Part shown: piece by piece, positions 11,813 through 20,630 of the stretch
Position numbering within the stretch: the first letter of the stretch is position 1
How the letters are laid out: the number at the start of each line of letters is the position of its first letter
Assembly: GCA_006384855.1 (NCBI GenBank)
Contig: VCJN01001704.1
Coordinates: 21,329-85,328 of the forward strand
Source of the DNA: Tetraselmis striata
Lineage: Eukaryota > Chlorophyta > Chlorodendrophyceae > Chlorodendrales > Chlorodendraceae
Length of the DNA: 64,000 bases
Direction of reading: 5' to 3'
Program-made: the position numbers and the translations under genes
The notes under the pieces: model-generated
Seen by the model: the letters and a program-made list of their open reading frames with translations, nothing else
Told to the model about the DNA's origin: nothing
The model's database searches: none

Positions 11813-12415
11813 TTTAAGACAGCGCATACAGCGGAATCGGCGGAAAGGGATGCATTACAAGCTGTGGACGGCAGCCGCTGAAAACTATGCGGTCATGCCG
11901 CAACAACCCCAGCACTGGCTTCTGGATACCTCTGATCTGGCTGACGGCGGCGGGCTGCGGGATGCAGGGCCGCATGACTGAGGTGGCGGTGCTGGTGAGC
12001 CCGCAGAGTCTGCATGCGGCGGAGGCGGCGCAGCCGCATAGGCACTAGACAATGCTCTGAAGCGAGCCCCAATTGTCTGCCCAGCGCCTGCCCCAATGTA
12101 ACGCACCAGCTTGGCAGCAATTGGCAGCTCTTTTGCCCCCCCCCCTCCACCCCACAGACACACTACCAATACCAGTTTCTCATCCCGGCGGGCAGTTGAT
12201 GCGTATACCCAGGCTTGTGCGTACGCAGTGCGGGGGGGGGGGGGGGGGGGGGGGGGAATCACTATAGCTAAGCTAGTGATGTGAGATATGAGTGCAGCAA
12301 CAGATATTGTGCAAGATATAATACGATGGCATGCAAGCGGGTCCCCGCTCTTCCACAATCATTGGCCCTGCTCCCTCTTGCCCCGCCCCCGGTGCCCTTT
12401 AGCTGCTCTCAGCAT

Positions 12416-12735
12416 CCCGAGTGGGATGGGCGGGGCAGCGGTTGCTACCGAGTGAGGCGTAGCATCGTTTGCAGTGGCAACGCAGCCTTTCCGGTGTGAC
12501 GCCGCCTGGATGTAACCCAGCAGTACGCGCAAAGTGCAAGTGCAAGCTGCTGATGGCGGGGATCCCGCGCGGGGGGGGGGGGGGGGGGGGGGCAGCGGCT
12601 GTGGGATAGGCGCGGCAGCGGTTGCTACAGAGTGAGGCGTCGCATTGTTTGCAGTAGCAACGCAGCCTTTCCGGTTGCATAGTGTGACGCAGCCTGGATG
12701 TAACCCAGCAGTACGCGCAAAGTGCAAGTGTTACA
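12416..12735. repeat. Tandem duplication inside CACTA A
   Basis: About 125-135 bp starting GTGGGAT and ending GCGCAAAGTGCAAGTG occurs twice (about 12420-12544 and 12601-12732), separated by a G homopolymer of more than 20 bases. Copy B has a single version fused directly to its short minisatellite, so this part of A (11813-12415) is absent from B. Confidence 0.8.
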
Positions 12736-12772
12736 CGTCCGTGTGCCCCACCCAATGACATTGCGCCCGACC

Positions 12773-13668
12773 TCACTGACGGCATGTCTCGCTCTCCTTC
12801 AGCTCCTGGGCCGTCCGCCGCCTCACCCTGCGCACCCTACCAGCCGCGCGTGCCTTCTCGGAAGCCTCACACACGGCGGCGCGAGTCGCGTCGTGGAACG
12901 CGTCCCTGACATGGCGGAACTCCGCCCTCTTCGTGGCCGTGGTCGGGCAGGGGACTGCCCGCTGATGGGTCGCCATGCATGGGTACTTGGGGCCGCACAA
13001 AGCCGGGGTGCCGTCGCAGCAACACTCCCAGTCCGTCCGTTGGCCGCAGTCCACGCATGACGGGCGTCCGGCCAGGACACGCACATGATAGTGCATGTGG
13101 CCGCCTCCCGCCACTGCTCGTAGTGCTCCGGTCAACATGGCGACGAGCAAGTCGGCATGTCCCGCAGGTGGCTGCGGGGCGGGTGGCGCGAGCGCAGCCT
13201 CGCTCGCCTCGACAACCCCCTCAGCCCGATCAGTCGCCTCGACCACGGCCTCCTCTGCCTCCTGACGCGGCGCACCAGGCGCATCATCGTCGCCTGGCAG
13301 GGCGTCCCCCCCCGCAACGGCGCCGTCGGCGGTGGCCGACGCCGTCGTGGCGGGGTGTTGTGAGGAGGTGGCCCTAGACATAGGTGGGGCCGGCACCGCC
13401 ATGTGTTGCTCCACATGCGGTGCGGTTCCTGACGCGACAGCTCCGTCGCACCAGTACCGGCGCCGGCACCCCACGCACGCCTGCTGGGCTTACCACCAAC
13501 CGGCATGTTTCCTTTGGGAGGCGGTTCATCCGCGTCGGAGGTGAGCGGCGGTGCCTGTGTGGGTGTGGATACTGCCCGGCCATTAGGGCTCCCGCCGCCT
13601 GTCGCTCCGCCGACCCACGCCGCGGCGTGTGCTGCGCCCCGCATAGTCGCCTCGAATATAATATACAT
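12773..13668 (-). CDS. CACTA accessory protein with Cys-rich zinc-ribbon-like domain (copy A)
   Basis: The minus-strand gene starts around 13668 (MYIIFEATMRGAAHAA) and ends in TGA at 12773 after a basic tail (RRVRRRTAQELKESETCRQ). Its middle is acidic and Ala-rich. A Cys cluster follows: CVDCGQRTDWECCCDG, then LCG, PC and H. The spacing recalls the C-terminal zinc ribbon of PiggyBac-type transposases, which binds DNA; this is a resemblance, not a proven assignment. The N-terminal and C-terminal parts are in different frames near 13440, so copy A is frameshifted or spliced there. It is conserved in copy B and transcribed against the transposase, as accessory genes can be in CACTA elements. Confidence 0.5.
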
Positions 13669-13674
13669 GACGCG

Positions 13675-14005
13675 GGGACGGGGGGGGATTCGTGCGTTTC
13701 GTATGTCGGCGGAAAGGCGTGCGAAGCTGCGGCTGGCGAAGGTGGTGGAAGTAAGCGTGGCGGCGTCGGCGGCGTATTACCGTGCGTGCATGCGTGCGCA
13801 ACCCCGCGGCAGCAAGCGCCGGACTCGGCGTGTGCCAGCGGCAGAGCTGCGAAGCCATGGACACGGTACGGGATGCCAAGTCTGGCTAAGCAACTGCCGA
13901 GGCTGGCGGCTTAACCCCCATGTCCGGCGGTTGAGGGACGGAAAGTGCGTAGAAGTTGATCGGGAAAGCGGGCATATAAGCCTGGCTGTGCTAGGTTCCT
14001 ATTAA
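13675..14005 (+). CDS. Small conserved ORF of CACTA A (unknown function)
   Basis: The frame contains MSAERRAKLRLAKVVEVS and ends AVLGSY then TAA at 14003. It is divergent from the Cys-rich gene, with AT-rich sequence at about 13655-13670 between them. Copy B has the same frame with very few residue changes. No family is recognised. The opposite strand is also partly open, so coding status is uncertain. Confidence 0.3.
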
Positions 14006-14402
14006 GTAATGACGGTTTGTGCTAAGTAATTCTTAGGGGTAGACCATGCAGCGCAGGTAGGGGGCGGTATAAATGAGGCCGGGCACATATACTGCTCCAC
14101 GAAACGACACTGTCGCACGTGTAGTTGAATAGACGCCCCCCCCCCCCCCCCCCCCGCCGGTCGGCCCGCCGGGTCGGCCCGCCGACCCGCCACGGCATGT
14201 AATATTTGTCATGCATCGCTGGGGTATGTGTGAGTGGATGCCCCGCCGCCACATCCCCCCCCCCACCCCCCCCCCCCCCCCCCCCCCATTTACACTTGTG
14301 CACTCATAAAGTTTGGGCTGGTTTCGGAGCAATACATGTACGTATGTATATACATACAATGGAACGTAGGACCTGCGCGGAAAGAGGGGGGGCTGGCGGA
14401 AT

Positions 14403-15520
14403 GCGTTGGGGGTGCGTAGAGTAGCGTGTTGGTGAGATTCGGGGTGCATCGGACGCCGGATGCCCATCCACCCAGCGTAAAAGACGCCTACGTAATATTC
14501 ACACTATATATATTCACACGCAAATGTGTGAAAACCGGACATTCCGTGCCGGATGGGTGGGAATACGGCGTCCGATGCAGCCAAAACCCCAGCAACACGC
14601 TATTCTGTGCACCGCCAATGCACTCCGCCAGCACCGCCTCATTCTCTGTCGATTTCGAAAACGCCTTCACATTACCCACCGGTAATTGCAATTGCCACCG
14701 TGTAATGTTGTCACGATGTGCGCACACAACAACACTTACTACCGGTTCCGACGCGGATGGAGGCGAGGCTTGCGGAGTGCGTTGGGGGTGCGTAGAGTAG
14801 CGTGCTGCAAATAATTGGGGTGCATCGGACGCCGGATGCCCACCCACCCGGCGTAAAAGACGCGTAATATTCACACTTTATTAACACACAAATGTGTGAA
14901 AACCGGACATTCCGTGCCGGATGGGTGGGAATACGGCGTCCGATGCAGCCAAAACCCCAGCAACACGCTATTCTGTGCACCGCCAATGCACTCCGCCAGC
15001 ACCGCCACATTCTCTGTCGATTTCGAAAACGCCTTCACATTGTCCACCGCTAATTGCAATTGCCGTGTAATGTTGTCACGATGTGCGCACACAACAACAC
15101 TTACTACCGGTTCCGACGCGGATGGAGGCGAGGCTTGCGGAGTGCGTTGGGGGTGCGTAGAGTAGCGTGCTGCAAATAATTGGGGTGCATCGGACGCCGG
15201 ATGCCCATCCACCCGGCGTAAAAGACGCGTAATATTCACACTGCTTTATTAACACACAAATGTGTGAAAACCGGACATTCCGTGCCGGATGGGTGGGAAT
15301 ACGGCGTCCGATGCAGCCAAAACCCCAGCAACACGCTATTCTGTGCACCGCCAATGCACTCCGCCAGCACCGCCTCATTCTCTGTCGATTTCGAAAACGC
15401 CTTCACATTATCCACCGCTAATAATTGCAATTGCCACCGTTTAATGTTGTCACGATGTGCGCACACAACAACACTTACTACCGGTTCCGACGCGGATGGA
15501 GGCGAGGCTTGCGGAGTGCA
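14403..15520. repeat. Subterminal tandem repeats, three units of about 366-376 bp (copy A)
   Basis: Units begin near GCGTTGGGGGTGCGTAG at 14403, 14778 and 15144. Each contains an imperfect inverted repeat of about 31 bp (GCATCGGACGCCGG on the left arm, CGGCGTCCGATGC on the right) spaced by roughly 80 bp with AATATTCACAC and AAATGTGTGAAAA in the loop. CACTA elements often carry subterminal arrays that bind the TnpA accessory protein; a similar role here is inference. Identical small ORFs inside each unit follow from the repeat. Confidence 0.85.
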
Positions 15521-15644
15521 CTTGCGGTGCACAGACTAGCGGGAGACTAGACCCATTGTCGCTTATTTACAAGCACGGGCGGTGCTGCCAGACCTGATCG
15601 TCTACGGCCGATATAATATTCACACTATATTAACATCGGTGCAC

Positions 15645-15685
15645 ACCGCCGCACACCGCCGCACACCGCCGCACACCGCTGCGCG
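15645..15685. repeat. Decamer repeat GCACACCGCC
   Basis: Four consecutive copies of a GCACACCGCC-type decamer follow AATATTCACACTATATTAAC. The mirror of this block is at about 20070-20120 in copy B. Confidence 0.8.
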
Positions 15686-15974
15686 CGCACATTCGTCGCA
15701 CACATTATCCCGGATTCACTCGCCGTATCCATTACGCCGTGCTACTTCAACAATAAACATTGCGAAATTACACCGACACAATGCCGCACCGACTAGCTCT
15801 TGACAATACGTGCATATAAATAGTAGTGGCGCGCTGCTCCTCGCCTCCGATGTGTCGTTGACTGCTGCGGAAGGCGGTCGTCGACTGGGTGTTAGTTTCT
15901 CCACCTCGGCCGCCCCCCCCCCCCCCCCCCCCCCCCCGCCCCCCCCCCCCCCCCCCTTCACCGCTCACAGCGCC

Positions 15975-16263
15975 ATGGCTGACCTCGCCCCCCCGGGCAA
16001 AAGTGGGCGGCGAGCCTTGTTGTCTCGCGTGTCCGCGCCGCCGGCATCGAGGAGGACGAGAAAGACATGAGGAAACCCGTGACAAGGTGGGCGCGCAACA
16101 AAACACTCCATCCTCCGCATTAGCACGCACCCACTCGTGGCTAACTTGTGCCGCGCGCAGGTTCGTCCGGGAGCGCCGTAAGGCCCACCTCAACGCCAAG
16201 GCTTCCACAGTGCCAGCGGCGCAACTCGTGGTGGCCGAGGAGGCCGCATCCTCAGCCGCTTAA
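15975..16263 (+). CDS. Small CACTA ORF with Cys motif (copy A, frameshifted)
   Basis: ATG at 15975 opens MADLAP. In copy A a change in the following C-run moves the start out of frame with the conserved segment (KVGGEPCCLACPRRRH, later FVRERRKAHLNAKAS). That segment ends at TAA 16261-16263. Copy B keeps start and body in one 95-codon frame. It may be a DNA-binding accessory protein or an exon upstream of the basic ORF at 16336. The family is not recognised. Confidence 0.35.
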
Positions 16264-16335
16264 AGGCGAAACGATTGTGGCTTGTTGTGGGTGTCTGGGC
16301 ACAGGGGGCGTCCCGACGCCAAGGTAAGGAAGCTC

Positions 16336-16563
16336 ATGGCGGCGTCGTCGACGGCACAGCCTCCCGGGGTGGTGAAGACACTGACGGATGACAAGAAGCG
16401 GAAGAGGCCAGTGAAGAAACGCCGAGGTAAGAAACTGACGGTCGCGGAGTCGGAGGCGGAGTCGGAGGCGCAGGCGGAGGCGGAGGCGGAGGCGGAGGCG
16501 GAGGCAGCGAGATCGTCGAAGCGGAGGGTCCCCCGGGCACGCAAGAACAAGAACAAGCAGTAG
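16336..16563 (+). CDS. Basic, Glu/Ala-repeat accessory ORF with nuclear-localisation-like tails (copy A)
   Basis: Starting MAASSTAQPP, it has two basic clusters (KKRKRPVKKRRGKK near residue 20 and a KNKNKQ C-terminus) around a GAG/GCG-encoded Glu-Ala-Ser repeat whose length differs between copies. It ends in TAG. Acceptor-like CAG and donor-like GTAAGG sites just upstream suggest it may be a downstream exon of the preceding small ORF. No enzyme fold is recognised. Confidence 0.4.
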   Translation: MAASSTAQPPGVVKTLTDDKKRKRPVKKRRGKKLTVAESEAESEAQAEAEAEAEAEAARSSKRRVPRARKNKNKQ

Positions 16564-17259
16564 CCCCCGCCCCCTTTACCCCCCCCCCCCCCCCCCCCCC
16601 AGGCGGGAGCGGCTGGCGGCGAGGGGGGGCGGGGGGGGGGCGGGGCGGGCGTGGTCCCCCCGCCCCCCCCCCCCCCCCCCCCCCCCCCCCGGGCCACATC
16701 CCCCGATGGCAGCTGTCGCGAATATTGTAATTCAATCATTCTTCGGCAAACCGCTGCCTGCCCCCGCCCTCCCCCTCGCGAATATTTATGTAACGTGAGC
16801 ACTCTTTGGCAAAACATGGCAGCCAAACCGCCCATCTGATGACCTTTGATCGGACGGCTGGCAGGCCCGATCAGCAGTACTAGTACTGCAAATTCCCCAG
16901 TGTTACCAAGTACGTACGGCTGCGATTTGCGCTCCCATGTACTAATAGTCGTAGTTATCCACAGGACGACTAGGGTTCGTGCCCGGGTACCGGGTACCGG
17001 GTACTACATCCCCGGTACCGGCGTAATAAATATATCGCGTACTACCCGGTACTACACGGACAACCTTGTACCTTGTACGTCAGTGCCATGTACGCTTCAC
17101 CGGGCTGGTACGACTGCCAGAATGATGACAAAAAGGATTTATCGCCCGCCGGCAATAACGCCGGATGTACTCGCACGTAACTGGATGGACGTGCCGCCAC
17201 CAGCAGCAGCCTTCACGGATAAATAATAGTCGCTAGTAGTAGTGCTTCGTCACCTGTAT

Positions 17260-17281
17260 GTCACATCTGAATCTCACAGTG
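17260..17281 (-). repeat. CACTA A right terminal inverted repeat
   Basis: Reverse complement of the left terminus, ending CTCACAGTG at 17281. Confidence 0.9.
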
Positions 17282-17290
17282 CTTGCTCGT

Positions 17291-17326
17291 CAGTCGTGCC
17301 AGCGGTGGCCTCCGCTGGCAAGACTG
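17291..17326. repeat. Perfect-stem hairpin next to CACTA A
   Basis: CAGTC, GT, then GCCAGCGG, a 6-nt loop, CCGCTGGC, AA and GACTG form two stacked stems of 5 and 8 bp. It interrupts the first copy of the adjacent direct repeat. The second copy reads straight from CTTGCTCGTC into CGCGAGGATG. Confidence 0.8.
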
Positions 17327-17330
17327 ACGC

Positions 17331-17673
17331 GAGGATGTACTTGTCGTCCCCAAAGTGGGCCTCCGGGTTTGAGTGCCGCATCTCTCTCGGCGCAACCGTC
17401 TGTACGACATGGTTCCACGACGCACAGAAGTCGGGTTTGGAAAAGCGTCTCGTCGGTACAAGAGCTAGGAGCGACAGTACACGGGTTTGTACGCGAGATG
17501 CGGGCGTTCACCTGCCCTCGCTGCCGAGGTGCGGGTAATCCCACCCTCACGGTAAATTCTCTCCACCCTATGCATCTCTTGCTCGTCCCGCGAGGATGTA
17601 CTTGTCGTCCTCAATGTGGGCCGCCGGGTTTGAGTGCCGCATCTCTCGCGGCGCAACCGTCTGTACGACATGG
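17331..17673. repeat. 82-bp direct repeat (17331-17412 and 17592-17673)
   Basis: Both copies start GAGGATGTACTTGTCGTCC and end CTGTACGACATGG with a handful of substitutions, most of which keep one plus frame's protein pattern. Confidence 0.85.
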
Positions 17674-18015
17674 AGACTCGATGGCGTCGTCCCACCTGAT
17701 GCGGAATGTGTTGTTCACGACAGAGTGACTCCGCAACTTCTTCAAACCTCATAGCCCTGTGTTGGCGTAATCTGCCGGGGGCAGGGGCTTCATACGGCCC
17801 ACGACGGGCGGCTACACGGCTCTTAAGCGGAATAGGTTGTCGCATGGTCAATCGGTGGGTTGGGAATAGTGGCCGCTTTGCACTGACCGATCAGCCGACC
17901 CGATTGGTCCCGGACCAACTTAAGTATCCTATATATTTAGGGCCCTTTGGACCTCCCTTGACGCCCTGGTGGTCATCATGCCAGTTCTGCCCATAGTATT
18001 GGACCCATACTTTAT

Positions 18016-18050
18016 GTTGTATATATACAACATTTGTTGTATATATACAA
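18016..18050. repeat. Two AT-rich palindromes
   Basis: GTTGTATATATACAAC (18016-18031) is a perfect palindrome and is repeated, lacking the last base, at 18036-18050. Confidence 0.9.
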
Positions 18051-18484
18051 TATATATGGACGAGGCACTAGTCGCTACTTCAAAGCGTTGGCAATGCAAT
18101 TCATTACATGAGCTAGCAGCAGAAGGCGATATCGGAAATCACCAAAAAAAAAACCAATCAAAAAGGTCCTCTACAGCGACTGCGGGGTGGAAGCAGTAAC
18201 ATGAGAAGACGCAGAGTGGGCATGCAATTCATGGAATTGTAGGCCAGTGATATAGAACCCGTTCCTTTAAAATCTTCTGAAAAATCGACGCATCCCTGAT
18301 TCGACTGTCAAGTTACTTCATAACTATATTCGTCTTATTCTCGTATATCATATAAACGGACTAATGGATTTCCTTCTGGATTTCTGTATGGATTTCTTGA
18401 ATGTTGCGTCTAGCACATGTAATCACCATGTAAACGGACTACAGTAGTGACATCATACAAGCACGGCACAATTGTTGTATGCCA

Positions 18485-18506
18485 CACTGTGAGATTCAGA
18501 TGTGAC
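18485..18506 (+). repeat. CACTA B left terminal inverted repeat
   Basis: CACTGTGAGATTCAGATGTG followed by AC, immediately preceded by CCA. Confidence 0.9.
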
Positions 18507-19195
18507 ATACGGGTGACGAAGCACTACTACTAGCGACTATTATTTATCCGTGAAGGCTGCTGTTGGTGGCGGCACGTCCATCTAGTTACGTGTGAGTACA
18601 TCCGGCGTTATTGCCGGCGGGCGATAAATCCTTTTTGTCATCATTCTGGTAGTCGTACTAGCCCGGTGAAGTGTTACATGACATTGACGTATAAGGTACA
18701 AGGTTGTCCGTGTAGTACCGGGTAGTACGCGATATATTTATTACGCCGGTACCGGGTATCTAGTACGAACCCGGGCGCGATGACGAGTCGTCCTGTGGAT
18801 AACTACGAGTATTAGTACATGGGAGCGCAAATCGCAGCCGTGCGTACGTATTTGGTAACACTGGGGAATTTTGTGTACATTATAGCTAGTACTGCTGAAC
18901 GGGCATGCCAGCCGTCCGATCAAAGGTCATCAGATGGGCGGTTTGGCTGCCATGTTTTGCCAAAGAGTGCTCACGTTACATAAATATTCGCGAGGGGGAG
19001 GGCGGGGACAGGCAGCGGTTTTGCCGAAGAATGTTTGAATTACAATATTCGCGACAGCTGCCGTCGGGACATGTGGCGGGGGGCGGGCGGGGGGGGGGGG
19101 GGGGGAGGAGGCGGGCGGGCGTGGTCCCCCCCCCCCCCCCCGCCGCCCGCCGCTCCCGCCGGCGGAGTGAGGGGAGGGGGGTAAGGGGGCGGGGG

Positions 19196-19411
19196 CTACT
19201 GCTTGTTCTTGTTCTTGCGTGCCCGGGGGACCCTCCGCTTCGACGATCCCACTGCCTCCGCCTCCGCCTCCGACTCCGACTCCGACTCCGACTCCGACTC
19301 CGCGACCGTCAGTTTCTTCCCTCGGCGCTTCTTCACTGGCCTCTTCCGCTTCTTGTCATCCGTCAGTGTCTTCACCACCCCGGGAGGCTGTGCCGTCGAC
19401 GACGCCGCCAT
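19196..19411 (-). CDS. Basic, Ser/Glu-repeat accessory ORF (copy B)
   Basis: Counterpart of 16336-16563, starting MAASSTAQPP at 19411 and ending KNKNKQ and TAG. The acidic repeat here is built mainly of Ser-Glu steps where copy A has mostly Ala-Glu, so the tract evolves by repeat turnover while both basic clusters are unchanged. This supports selection or recent common ancestry for the basic ends. Confidence 0.4.
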   Translation of the reverse strand: MAASSTAQPPGVVKTLTDDKKRKRPVKKRRGKKLTVAESESESESESEAEAEAVGSSKRRVPRARKNKNKQ

Positions 19412-19484
19412 GAGCTTCCTTACCTTGGCGTCGGGACGCCCCCCTGTGCCCGGACGCCCACAACAAGCCACAATCGTTTCACCT

Positions 19485-19772
19485 TTAAGCGGCTGAGGAT
19501 GCGGCCTCCTCGGCCACCACGAGTTGCGCCGCTGGCACTGTGGAAGCCTTGGCGTTGAGGTGGGCCTTACGGCGCTCCCGGACGAACTTGCGCGCGGCAC
19601 AAGTTAGCCACGAGTGGGTGCGTGCTAATGTGGAGGGTGGAGTGTTTTGTTGCGCGCCCACCTTGTCACGCGTTTCCTCATGTCTTTCTCGTCCTCCTCG
19701 ATGCCGGCGGCGCGGACACGCGAGACAACAAGGCTCGCCGCCCACTTTTGCATGGGGGGCGAGGTCTGCCAT
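19485..19772 (-). CDS. Small CACTA ORF with Cys motif (copy B, intact frame)
   Basis: A 95-codon frame from ATG 19772 (MADLAPHAKVGGEPCCLACP) to TAA at 19485-19487, with a CCxxC motif followed by a basic stretch (RRRHRGGRERH). A GTGGGC/CGCGCAG intron-like pair lies inside, but skipping it would break the frame. The family is not recognised. Confidence 0.4.
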   Translation of the reverse strand: MADLAPHAKVGGEPCCLACPRRRHRGGRERHEETRDKVGAQQNTPPSTLARTHSWLTCAARKFVRERRKAHLNAKASTVPAAQLVVAEEAASSAA

Positions 19773-20164
19773 GGCGCTGTGAGCGGTGAAGGGGGGGGGG
19801 GGGGCGAGGTGGAGAAACTAACACCCAGTCGACGACCGCCTTCCGCAGCAGTCAACGACACATCGGAGGCGAGGAGCAGCGCGCCACTACTATTTACATG
19901 CACGTATTGTCAAGAGCTAGTCGGTGCGGCATTGTGTCGGTGTAATTTCGCAATGTTTATTGTTGAAGTAGCACGGCGAAATGAATACGCGGTTTACGAG
20001 TGAATCCGGGATAATATGTGCGGTAGGGCGCGCGTATATGTGCGCGACGAATGTGCGCGCGCAGCGTTGTGCGGCGGTGTGCGGCGGTGTGCGGCCGTGT
20101 GCACCGATGTTAATATAGTGTGAATATTATATCGGCAGTAGACGGTCGGGTCTGGCAGCACCGC

Positions 20165-20510
20165 TGTAAGTACTCGTGGCAGTACTTAGTGAAACAAGGC
20201 TCTTACTCGTAGCGTTTGGCGAATTGAGTTGGTTGCAGAATGTAATCTCTTACAAGTTGCTGGTGGCATTCGATATTTATCCTATTGCGGTCCGACTCGG
20301 CACCGCGGACATGCAGCTAGTATCATGATGATTAAGGAGTTGTAGCGCGTACTGTATGTTACAAGGAATATTACTGGCGTCTGGTTGTGGAAGTACCAGT
20401 AAATAATACGCGTGCTGAAATATCAGCACTACGGCAGTACAACAGTAAGATTACTTGGCAATAAAACGTCGCAGGTGGTATTAGGGTAGTTGCTAGGCGC
20501 AACCCTAACA
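20165..20510 (-). repeat. Chromovirus 3' LTR
   Basis: 346 bp, TG/CA-bounded. Downstream LTR in element orientation, preceded by the polypurine tract. Confidence 0.95.
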
Positions 20511-20524
20511 TTCCCACCCCTCTG
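20511..20524 (-). promoter_or_regulatory. Polypurine tract of the chromovirus
   Basis: On the minus strand AGAGGGGTGGGAA abuts the 3' LTR, the usual primer site for plus-strand DNA synthesis. Confidence 0.75.
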
Positions 20525-20630
20525 ATAAATGACGAACTGGAAAGTGTCTTTTCGCGTCGCCGAAGGCCTGGCCCATATGTCGGTTGGCGGTGGAAGCGTG
20601 ATATAGCAACAGCAACAGCAGCAGTAGGTG

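Larger units (their letters stand above)
8967..17281 (+). mobile_element. CACTA-type DNA transposon, copy A (8.3 kb)
   Basis: The ends are inverted repeats of about 22 bp starting CACTGTGAGATTCAGATGTG, with GGTGACGAA just inside both ends. It carries a TNP2-like transposase gene (plus), a Cys-rich gene on the opposite strand, two small plus-strand ORFs, a 30-bp minisatellite and subterminal tandem repeats. CACTG termini with a 3-bp target duplication and a TNP2-like transposase place it in the CACTA/EnSpm group. The flanking triplets are ATT (left) and CTT (right), an imperfect match, so one may have mutated or an end was rearranged. The whole element recurs inverted as copy B, 1.2 kb away. 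Confidence 0.85.
17282..18484. other. Spacer between the two CACTA copies
   Basis: A 1.2 kb stretch carries an 82-bp direct repeat (17331 and 17592), a hairpin at 17291-17326 and AT-rich palindromes at 18016-18050. In one plus frame both repeat copies encode a conserved RMYLSS..FECRIS..GATVCTTW pattern, which could be a duplicated exon of a host gene, but no complete gene is visible. The rest is AT-rich with no supported feature. Confidence 0.5.

Noticed and set aside
10862..11981. ORFs of 265-370 codons on both strands rich in Arg/Pro/Ala/Gly
   Set aside because: They are produced by a 30-bp repeat (a multiple of three) with no stops in several frames. Copy B lacks most of it.
14426..15539. 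Three similar 90-124-codon ORFs as a gene family
   Set aside because: They are copies of the same subterminal repeat, and the inverted arms explain the open frames.
17282..18484. A single inverted duplication explaining copies A and B
   Set aside because: B has its own 3-bp target duplication and the outer flanks differ, so independent insertions fit better.
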